A DNA stretch of 64,000 nt from the NCBI GenBank assembly GCA_932294295.1, contig OW028584.1:35101969-35165968 (forward strand), given 5' to 3'. The stretch's first letter is position 1. Each line of letters opens with the position of its first letter. The notes under the pieces are model-generated. The model was given only the letters and a program-made list of their open reading frames with translations, had not been told where the DNA came from and ran no database searches. Positions 50,501 through 59,115 of this stretch are shown here, piece by piece. Made by a program: the position numbers and the translations under genes. This stretch comes from Alitta virens. Its lineage: Eukaryota > Annelida > Polychaeta > Phyllodocida > Nereididae.

Positions 50501-53500
50501 GCATTCTCCTGGGAAGCTGTGTCCCCCTCCCATAATAGTTTGCAACCTTCTTGGGGCTGTTCCATTTAAGAAAGGAGGTTGGGGGGGGGGGGGGAGGACA
50601 GGAAAAAGTTCAGACTCCCACCCCTGCTTTTTGTTTTTTGACAACCCCGACCCCACTCCCATTTGTTTCTAAATTAAGATATTAAGAAAATACTGGTGAA
50701 CAACCCCCCTTTGCACTCCCTATTTTCTCTTTTGGTGAACCCCCTCCCCCGCTTTTTTAAAAACCTTCCTGTCAACTCAACCCCCCCCCCCCCCCCCCCC
50801 AGCTTCTCTAAATGGAACAGCCCTTATCATTAGCATACTGTGTAGTCCAATGATTAAAACCATTGGCTGACATGTGTGCGAGTCATTCTGGGGTATTTTT
50901 CAGGTGCACGGAGACAACAACTTTGACAATTCTCACCTGTGTATTGACAAGTTCCTCCACCTGTTTGCTCAGGACTTCCTTATCCCTCATTGTCCTGGCG
51001 TATCTCTCCTTCAGATGATCCAAACTGCTGTGAAATGCGAACATTGAACCCGCTTTTTCTTCAACAGGACTTGCAGGAGGAGTCAATTCAAGCTTCTTTA
51101 TTTCATCCTTTAACAACTGCAGCTCCTGCAAATAAATTCCATAAAGATAATATTTATTTGCTAGTTCTATGTGTTTCTTAATTATGCATTTTGTCAGCGA
51201 GTCAGCGACAGCCAGGCCGTCTTAGAAGAGCCCTCCTAATCTTGTACATATTTACATACTTATCCAAAATAACTATGTAACGTTGTAAATTTAAATAAAA
51301 TTATTTCATCAGAATGTGCAAAATTCACCATCAACTTTGCAAAACCGATGTTCTGAAGTTTTAGACTGTCTGGCTGGTGGCGCCCTCTGTTAGCAAAGAG
51401 ATGCCTATTATAGTGCCCAGCAGAGAAATTTCCAAACTGCCTCTGCCACGTCATATTAGTTGTTATTGTTTGTAGATTTAAGCTGCGAGAGACCATTGAA
51501 TATCTCCAGCCAACCCTGACTGCTTATAAAACAGAGCAATCAACATTTTAGGATAATCTCTCTGTTGGTCAAAACTCAGGGCTGGCTGAACAAATCCAAT
51601 AGCTTTAAGACAGTTTTTTTATTTTTTCAAACAAAACAAAACAAAGATCTGCATCACATAAGGACTTTGGCAGAAGTTATTTTCAGTTCTGCCCAACTCA
51701 CTTTGTCATCACTAATATGCAAGGCACTATAAGGGTGGTGGGTGGGGTATAACATATTTCAGCACCAGAAGATAGGGCTGATCAGGACAGGCAGGTGCCA
51801 AGGCAATGAGGAAAACGATGAAGCAACCTTCCAACATGGGCTGGATTGAGGTGACACTAAACTGAACAGGTCTTGTCTAACAGCCATGTTGTCTTCGGTG
51901 ATGTATTTATCATTACTCACCTTCTCTCTCTCCTGCAGACATTTTTTTAGCTCCTCCTCCACCGCATTCCAAGTTAATTTCTCTTCCTCATGGGTCAATT
52001 TCAGTCGCTTAACAAGGGCACTGGCACTGTGTGTCTCCGACTTAGCAATCTATACAATATAAATCCCGTTAATTAAATTAGCCTTAGCATATACACATGT
52101 TAGTTATAGTAATTATAGTAATTATAGTAATTAACGGCAATTACCTCCAAGTCTTGAGACATTTTGTGATGAGCAGCTCTCACAGCCTCAACTTCCTCAT
52201 GCAACATGGTTTTACACTTCTCCAGGGCATTTAACTGGTCCTCTGCACATTGCAGTCTCTCTTTGAAGGTGTCTGTTTCAGCCTTTTGACGAGATAAAGG
52301 ATTATCGTAATTATAAAACACCAAAATCGCTGTGAATCCTAATTATTCCATGTTGAAATAAATTAGTATTGCTGTTGATAATTTCTACCAATTATAAGAA
52401 ATAAAAATATAATATTATTATGATGATATTTAATACCGGAAACGTCAAATCACTTTAGTTTACAACAATAAATTTCATTACATTGTATCGTATATCCACT
52501 TTTTTTTTTGTTCTGCATATTGCAAAATTTTTATTTTTCTTAAATGTTTGCGTTAGTGTTACCTTTTGATTCCACCAAATGTATTAGTTATAATTAAAAC
52601 AGGAGCCAATATGCCTTATGTTTCCTTTTTTATGTACAGTATATTTGTATGTCTACCTCATATATAGATATGTTTGTATTTTTGTACTATTGTTCATAAG
52701 ATGAAAATACAGTTTCAATTTCAAATTTCAATTTCAAAATTTCAATTTCATCTGAAATACCTTCTCGTTTTTAGAAGTCTTATGCAAGTCTCTGATCTTC
52801 AGTTGTGTCGTCTCCAGTTCTGATCGGAGGTAATCAATTTCCCTTTGTTTTCCAGCCTCAGTCTCAGTTTGTTTCTCTAACTGCTGTTTCAAGGTCATGA
52901 CCTGGGTAAGGTATCCTTTGATTGTGTTCTCTGATGATGTAAAGTGGTTCTGGAAAAAAAAATTGCAATATTCTAGGATTCTGAATTATATTTAATTAAG
53001 ACAAGATTACCTTCACCACTGAACAGAATTAACACAAACATTTCAATCACAGTGCCGCCACAGCAAGTTTCCAATAAAAAAAAAGCATTGGAACTGGCTA
53101 AAAATAGTACATTTTGGGAAAAAAAAAAGGGAGAAAAAGAGTATTTCGCATCTCCAGTTAGAGGCAAAACTCTCTGACAAAATATGTTTTCATGAGATTA
53201 TGACAGTAGCGATAAACGGAGAAGTATTATTTCAGATGACTAAAACAGACACAAACCTGCAGCATTTCTTTCTCGTGTTCAAGAGCTTTTGTCTTTCCAG
53301 AAAGAGCATCTTTCTCACTTAGCAGATTCTTCAGTTTCTCCTGCAGGTCACTGATGTACTTGTCGTTATCGTCAAGACGTTTCAGAATGCTCTCTTTTTC
53401 CTGTTAAAAAAGAAAGATGAGATTATAAATGTTAAATTGCATAATCAAGCTCCTTAACCAAAAGAAGATTCTTGTAAATTTGTAATTTTTTGTAAATTAT

Positions 53501-56500
53501 TTATGTTATGAATAATGATGAAAATAACTTCGTTTAGTTGTTGACTTGGGGCAAACTCGACAACTCATTAATCTTTCTTAATTATAGAATATTGCACTTG
53601 TTCCAAACTCAAATTACAATCAATTAATAGTGGATTTTCACGGAAGGATCTCTGTATTTCCACCAGGTGGCTAAAATAGAATACTGCAATTCTACTGGCT
53701 GAAAAAGTTCCCGCCCTTTGCTGTGATGGGCTGAAGCAAAGTGCATCCTAGCAGCAGTATTTTTAATGAATATTTGACACTTTATAATTTAGTTGATGTT
53801 TGTTATTTTTCTGAGAAAGTTATATTTATGGAATCAGTTAGTTATTACCTACTGTGTCTGAAAAGCAAAATGGGTGATAAGAGGAGAGGAAAGACTTATG
53901 TCTTGCTGAATTCAGGGCTGTTCAGTGAAAAGACTCTATTAACCACTCCGTTATAATTATGCAAAAGTAGCACAAATATGCATGTAAAGTACAATCTTGA
54001 TTATGTTGCAAACCCACTTTTTTCAGAGCTTAAAACCAGTACAAATAAAATTTTATCATAATATAAATTGCCCTCATGACTTCTCACACCAATGTACATA
54101 ATTTGAGTAGAGAGTGAGTAAAAGGTACATCCCAAGTCATACTCATCCAAGTGAAATTTCATTCTCTGATTAAAAGTTACCTGATTTAGAACGTTCAGTT
54201 TTTCCTTAAGTCCATCATGGGCCATTGCCATGTCTCTGGCTTCTGTTTGGACACTCTGCAGTTTATCTTGCGTTTCCTTTATAGAAAAGACAAAAATTAT
54301 CAATTATCAATTATAACACACCAAAATTGACCGAAAAGTCTACACAGTACATTAATTACCAGCAGAGTACTTTTAGAATGTTTGCCATACCTTAAGAAGC
54401 ATTTTCAAATCCTCACTGGCTGACTTCTCATTTTTAAATTCCTTCTCCACGGCAACCAGTTTCCCGAGCAACGAGTCTCTTTCCAGTTCATTGTTCTTCA
54501 TTTTCTGAAGGTTTACAGAATTAACTTTTTAAACATTGAATATCAAAATATTTCAAAGAAATGCATTTGTATTAATCTTAGAAAAAGATAGGCAGGCTGC
54601 AGTATCAAATTAAAGAGAGTGCAGCCATTTTAGCAAATTAGTCAATTCAAGGTCATCTTATAGTATTGTATAATATTGTATTGTATTGCACAATTTTACC
54701 GCCATTGTATTGCACTGTATTGTATTGTATATCAACTCACCCTTATAAGAATGTCCCTTTCTTGCTTAGCGCTACTCAGATCCTCTTCCAAAGCGACGGT
54801 CTTGCACTTGATGACCATCATGTCCGATTCCTCATCCACTACCTCGACATAATCCTCGGCGCTCAGCCGTTTGAACTGGAAAGGGGTTGAAGCTCCGCGA
54901 ACATGTCCCGTGTGACTCACGTAACAAAATTGGTAAAATTCACCATCGTCTTTGGGCAATGCCGCAGCTACAAGAAACGTGAGAAATAAATCAGGTAAGA
55001 AATGCGAGGCCAAAGATATTTTACTGTAAGATGCGAAACATATTTCGTCATTAATTAGTGTCTAAATGAAGCCTCTAATATGGTTTTGGAAATCCTGATG
55101 ATTGCCTAAACTGAGATTTCTAGATTAGCCCGTCTTGTACATGACCGGCAAAGAATTGCTGGTTGTCAGTGGTTGGAAGTTAATTGAAATCACAACCCAA
55201 GACTAGATAATGTTTAATCAATAGTTCAACAGTGTTCAATAAATCAATAAAGAAAAGCTCCACACTGAGACCTGACTCAACAACATAACAACTCATATCA
55301 AAAATATCTTTAAAAGCCCCGAGTTGTTTATGGTAGATGACTTCATTCAATAACCACTGTGATTTGATCACTGATTTTGTATGAATATAATCATCCAATA
55401 AACTGCAATTAGCAATTAAGTACTACAGACATGATATTAAACTACATGCCTCATAAAATGCAGTTAGCAATAAGACAACTACGTGATCTCAAAGGGCAAT
55501 CCAATTAAGAGTGCAATCAATGCCAATTAGACGACTGAAAAAAAATGGTTGTTTCAGATTATTTTATTTTAAAAAGTTGGGTCAGTAGGTTGGGGAGTTT
55601 AAAAAATATATAAAATTTCCCCCTATGAACCAAGGTTCAAAAGCAAAAAATTGAGTGTCAAAATATCCTTCTTTTGTCAGATACCTAAAAAATATTCATG
55701 GGTGGGCCTTATGAAGTCAGGTTGATCGGAAACACAATTTTTCTTCAGTCAGCCTAATAAGCATAAGGTGGCTCATGGCTAAACAGCCTGAGACCTGGTT
55801 TGTAAACCAGCGCATTTGATCAACACTATCAATTTTTAGAGCTCTGACATGAACTAAGGATGGCACTGCTACAAAAATAAACCCTTGAGATCCTACCCCA
55901 CCTGTTTTAATTGTTTGATTTAATTCCAGCTGAGCAAATATCAACCTTTTTTTTAAATAGTACTTATTCAGTCGCATTCCACCTGAAGTGTCACATAAAT
56001 GTCTCTCAACACTAAAACGAAGTGACACTACATATGATTGCAGATACCCTACCAGGTTACCAAAGAATAATACCACTATATCACAGCTTGTGGTTCCATT
56101 GTTTTTTGTCCTTCAGAATCCTGTGATGGACATTGTTGGCATCTAAAGCCATGTTGCTTTGCTTACTTGGCATTCATGCAATTGAGTACACTTGTAAGGA
56201 AGAGTCTATTAAAATCGCAATTACCTTGAAACACAACAGTGCTATCCGGCTCAGTCCCTGGGTTGTGACTTTCGCCTTTTGGCGCCCACAAGAAATAGAC
56301 GTAATCTCGGATGCTGCTCCATCCCACTTTGTAGAGGCCGATCCAGTCACGGCTGTGAGGGGTCAGACTGGAGGTGACGGTGTATTGACACTCGATGTTA
56401 ACATCAGTGGGGTACGTCTCTCTTATACTATGAAAGATAACTTTCGCGAAGTCTGGTTTGGCATATTTGGCTTCCACAGCTGTAGGGTCAATTTCAATTT

Positions 56501-56516
56501 TCTCAAATTCTGCCAT
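44561..56516 (-). CDS. TAX1BP1: TAX1BP1/CALCOCO-family autophagy receptor, complete, 17 coding exons
   Basis: This family links ubiquitinated cargo to ATG8/LC3 membranes in selective autophagy and dampens innate signalling. Coding exons in transcript order: 56516-56225, 54967-54741, 54504-54391, 54276-54181, 53400-53257, 52949-52761, 52282-52145, 52049-51921, 51125-50937, 50231-50087, 49933-49880, 49777-49654, 48553-48301, 47463-47212, 46789-46501, 45832-45709, 44783-44561. Phases agree; the sum is 2982 nt, 993 aa. The SKICH domain (about residues 20-130) includes GEFYQFCYVS and VRGASTPFQF. SDMMVI (145-150) sits where family members have the non-canonical LIR. A coiled coil runs from about 174 to 700, then an acidic stretch (about 710-725), a proline/serine-rich stretch (about 785-860), and two zinc fingers: C932/C935/H951/H955 and C962/C965/H981/H985. 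Human TAX1BP1 is about 790 aa, so this is longer. The symbol is by closest resemblance; CALCOCO1-like or a pre-duplication ancestor is possible. Confidence 0.92.
45640..45696 (+). repeat. (CTAT)n microsatellite close to a TAX1BP1-like splice donor
   Basis: CTAT/CTAC units end about 10 bp from the donor of coding exon 45832-45709, on the intron side. Confidence 0.85.
45940..46115 (+). mobile_element. SINE family B, copy 4 (in TAX1BP1-like intron)
   Basis: Contains agaccccatccacctaccca, aatgtgtaacatgatgcgga, cctctgcctttggcagctgg and taagctgaccaagctttaga, matching the family B body and tail in plus orientation. The tRNA-like head is absent or unrecognisable. Confidence 0.7.
46253..46479 (+). 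mobile_element. MITE family 'TTAGGCTGACTGAA', copy 1 (in TAX1BP1-like intron)
   Basis: Left end TAAGGCTGATTGA and right end TTCAGTCAGCCTAA are inverted repeats; flanking TAA on both sides fits the 3-bp TWA duplication of PIF/Harbinger elements. Reverse-complemented, its interior (aaaagttgggttagtaggat, ggggagtttt, gaagttgggtcatggg) matches 55527-55757. It sits in the intron after coding exon 46789-46501. Confidence 0.7.
48571..48883 (-). mobile_element. MITE family 'GTTAGTTTCAT', copy 2 (in TAX1BP1-like intron)
   Basis: Inverted copy of the 27.2 kb element. Ends are TTAGTTTCATTAA (left) and TTATGAAACTAACTGTA (right). It lies in the intron between coding exons 49777-49654 and 48553-48301, only 17 bp upstream of the acceptor-side exon, so its left end covers the polypyrimidine/branch region of that acceptor. 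Confidence 0.75.
48957..49080 (+). repeat. Dispersed 'GATGATGTCATC' repeat, copy 2 (in TAX1BP1-like intron)
   Basis: Same-orientation partner of 30973-31105, ending gacagggccctctggtagtt. It lies just beyond the MITE at 48571-48883 in the same intron. Confidence 0.5.
50551..50825. mobile_element. MITE family 'GGGCTGTTCCATTTA', copy 2 (in TAX1BP1-like intron)
   Basis: Left end GGGGCTGTTCCATTTA and right end TAAATGGAACAGCCC form a clean inverted repeat. The interior matches copy 1 (aaattaagatattaagaaaa, tactggtgaacaaccccc, ttttctcttttggtgaa) in the same orientation, with longer G and C tracts. It lies in the intron between coding exons 51125-50937 and 50231-50087. Confidence 0.75.
51770..51850 (-). 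mobile_element. SINE family A, degenerate fragment in a TAX1BP1-like intron
   Basis: Plus-strand gggctgatcaggacaggcag, caaggcaatgagg and gatgaagcaaccttccaac resemble the reverse-complemented family A body with several substitutions and the head mostly lost. It lies between coding exons 52049-51921 and 51125-50937. Confidence 0.5.
52590..52750 (+). repeat. Probable non-LTR 3' end with (TTTCAA)n tail in a TAX1BP1-like intron
   Basis: The stretch tttgtatttttgtactattg, then ataagatgaaaatacag, ends in several TTTCAA/TTTCAAAT units up to about 52750, just 11 bp before the donor of coding exon 52949-52761. A simple hexamer tail after an AT-rich 3' UTR is typical of non-LTR elements. No RT is present. 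Confidence 0.45.
53625..53938 (+). repeat. Dispersed ~320-bp repeat, copy 2 (in TAX1BP1-like intron)
   Basis: Opposite-orientation partner of 5318-5640, lying between coding exons 54276-54181 and 53400-53257. See copy 1 for shared blocks. No clear terminal inverted repeats. Confidence 0.7.
54658..54735 (+). repeat. (TATTG)n repeat at a TAX1BP1-like splice donor
   Basis: Pentamer TATTG units (tattgtattgtattg) run up to the donor of coding exon 54967-54741 (GTGAGT at 54740-54735). Confidence 0.75.
55527..55757 (-). mobile_element. MITE family 'TTAGGCTGACTGAA', copy 2 (in TAX1BP1-like intron 1)
   Basis: Left end TTAGACGACTGAAAAA and right end TTCTTCAGTCAGCCTAA form the inverted repeat. The interior (aaaaagttgggtcagtaggt, tggggagttt, ttttgtcagatacct) matches the reverse complement of 46253-46479. 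It lies in the 1257-bp intron between the first two coding exons. Confidence 0.7.
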
Positions 56517-56527
56517 TTCTAAATACT

Positions 56528-58024
56528 CTGAAATTTTAAAGAAAATGAAATAGATCAAAATGAACAGTCTGACATTGATACATTTCAATTTATAAGTCAT
56601 TGGCGCAAATTCTTGGGAAAGGGGGATACACATCCCCCAGGCTACAAATTTATACATTCCTAATATTTTCTAATGTAAATTTTACATTGCTTGTGATAGG
56701 CTCATTCCCCCCTAGAAAAATTGCAAGCCTGTGCCACTGTTATAAGCCAATGTCTGAAGCACATACAAAGAAAGGAATCTCAAAATCTCTTACTTTCAAC
56801 TCTCTGCCATTCAATTTGATTTGTTCCGTTATATGTGTCACATAAATTCCATAAATTCACTTTATCTGCATTTCAAGATCTATTTATAAATGAATATGAA
56901 AATTATATTTTTTCACTAGTCATAATTTTGGTTATATATAATGTAATTTGTACATTATATTGTTTCGCAACTGGTCACTGCAGTAACATCCCAGTGTGTC
57001 ATCATGTCTAAAAATGGAATCACACTCAGGTGTTAACCTGTACAGTTTACACGTATCATTCATGCGGGTCTGATCCATAGCACACTATTTACACCACACT
57101 TGAGATAAAGCACTGGTTCACCATGAAGCTATTGACATCACTCGTCACCAGTGAATGACAATTTGCCCATGACACCCTTATAATGTTATACATTATTGTA
57201 CCTCAACTCTAATTTAAAGTTTAGCATAGTACACTGGAATTCCAGGATTAGGAAGTGAATTGCTGTATACACTAAAGATTTTATTTATGTCATTGACTTT
57301 GCATCCTCCCCAAATGACCCCCATCCTTTTTTTATCCATCAATATCCACTAATTAATTGACCTCATATATAATTAGTTATTAATTACTATACATTGTATC
57401 ATATTAAACATCTACAGGTTTTAACTGATAATGTGTAAATATAGGATGTTTTTAATTAAATTGGAACTCTACATAGCTTTTCACCTATAATCACCCCTCA
57501 GGTGCCCTAGTAAACCACTGAAACAGTTCAATGACTTCACATTAGTCACATGACACACTTTGGATCATGCACGATCAAAACATTGTTCATTCAGCAGCTT
57601 GCAAATGTTGCAATGTTCAGCTCAGCAAGGTCATTCAATTAGCAAAAAGTCACTTAGTTCGCATGATAGATCCATCAATACTTGAAATGACCGTCAAAAG
57701 ATAAAATACGGAAAAGGAAGTTATGTTCATCGTAATTTCCCAATGCATTTGACAACCATTGGTGTGTCAAATCTTTGGGAAAATCACCCCGCCATGATGG
57801 ATGTCAACAAAAACAAAACAAAGATTTTTGATCAGCCAAATCGCCCCTTAAACGGCCATGGCGCGTCCATTGTTCTACTCACCGTGATCACAGAACGTCT
57901 TCTAGTTATTCATCGACAATTGATGATTGGCAACTGCCTTTCTACACGCCGTAAATATTGCACAAACTGGATGACGCATTCACAGATGACAATGCTCGAT
58001 CCAATATTTTGAGACGTGACGTCA
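56528..58024 (-). promoter_or_regulatory. Likely 5' non-coding exon and CRE-containing promoter of the TAX1BP1-like gene
   Basis: The first coding exon starts right after an acceptor (cag at 56528-56530), 11 bases before the ATG, so at least one upstream non-coding exon must exist. The best donor is CACG|GTGAGT, with the exon ending at 57883 on the minus strand; the intron would be 1355 bp. Just upstream is a perfect palindromic CRE, TGACGTCA, at 58017-58024, a usual proximal-promoter element, with CCAATATT at about 58001-58008. The donor and CRE are seen directly. The exon's 5' end and promoter activity are inferred. Confidence 0.5.
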
Positions 58025-58179
58025 CTCTCGCTGTACTTTCGTCTTCGGAAAAGTTCGGATTAAAATACCGTAAATTTTTTAAATAACAAAATTTACATCT
58101 CAATACACAGTAGTTTATGTGTAAATTATATTATGATAAGTAGTACATAAAAAATTAATTTCTAAAAATTCCAAAATTG

Positions 58180-59014
58180 CAAAGGTCAAGGTCGGTGTAA
58201 AATGCGGACCACGCAGACCATGCGGACTAAACATTTTTTTAAAGAAGAAATGGGTTTACATTGTATTGTAACTGTACTTTGCCAGGTCTGGTGATCTGGT
58301 CTACACTCCCAGACTTGGTCTGCATTTTCTAAACTTGATCTGCATTTTCTAAACTTAAGTGGTCTGCACTTTTGAGATCTGGTCTGCACTTTCCAATATA
58401 ATACAAGACCTGTTTGGTCTGCATTTTCCCAGTCTCTACGTGACCCGCTTTCGATCTCGCAGGAAGCCTTTGGCTTGCCATGATTATCAGCGCCCCCCTG
58501 CGTCGCGCAGAGACTGGCATTTTTCCTATATTTTGGTCTGCAATTTCTCAGATGGTCCGCATTTTCTCAGACCTGGTCTGCACTTTCTAATACAAACACT
58601 TTGTCTGCACTTTTTGCACACTCTAAAATCTTGGTCTGCATTTTCTGAAGCTTGATTTCCATCAAATTAAACAACACATTGTTTTCAGAGGTATTTTAAG
58701 TTAAAATTCACAGATCTCGACTTGATCTTTTATTAGCCTTAAAAAAAGAGGGGGGGGGGGAAGATTCATGCTCGCAGTCTTTTAATTATTAATCTGCACT
58801 TTCCCAGACTTGGTCTGCACTTTCATAAACCTTGGTCTGCATTTTCATTACACTAACGGAATATGGGGGGTCGTTTAAACGTCTAAACAAACAACGGACA
58901 GTAGTCCCCTAGGGACCCCTACTCCCCTTATTGTTTGTTTTAGCGGTGGTCCGTATGGTCTGCATGTTCCGCGTGGTCCGCATTATACATACACCAGTGT
59001 GGAGTTGACCTTTG
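58180..59014. mobile_element. Inverted-repeat element with internal array of GGTCTGCATTTTC-like motifs, in the GPD1 upstream region
   Basis: The left end reads CAAAGGTCAA, then GGTGTA, then AATGCGGACCACGC. The right end, reverse-complemented, reads CCAAAGGTCAA, GGTGTATG, then AATGCGGACCACGC, so the ends form imperfect inverted repeats about 35-45 bp long. Inside are about 14 copies of a GGTCTGCA(T/C)TTTC motif in one orientation, near 58299, 58318, 58337, 58361, 58381, 58415, 58535, 58554, 58576, 58602, 58634, 58791, 58812 and 58833, often about 19-24 bp apart. There is no ORF resembling a transposase. It is probably a non-autonomous DNA transposon with subterminal repeats. The element ends about 100 bp before the GPD1 start codon, so GPD1's proximal promoter must overlap or abut it. 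Confidence 0.7.
58428..58517. mobile_element. Small nested inverted-repeat insertion within the 58.2-59.0 kb element
   Basis: The segment is bounded by CCAGTCTCT and its complement AGAGACTGG and interrupts the motif array. The bases just outside are CATTTTC on the left and CATTTTTC on the right, resembling a target duplication. It is also more GC-rich than its surroundings (cgctttcgatctcgc, cgcccccctgcgtcgcgc). Function unknown. Confidence 0.4.
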
Positions 59015-59115
59015 GCACAAGCGCTTGCATGTTTCGTTCATTTGGCTTCTTGTGTAGTCAGGTTGAGGACGAAGGGTCATCTCCAAACTTTGGATTTTGT
59101 TAAAAGGATAAAGTC

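Noticed and set aside
57743..58012. Plus-strand 89-codon ORF in the divergent promoter region
   Set aside because: No domain; it overlaps the likely non-coding exon and promoter of the minus-strand gene.
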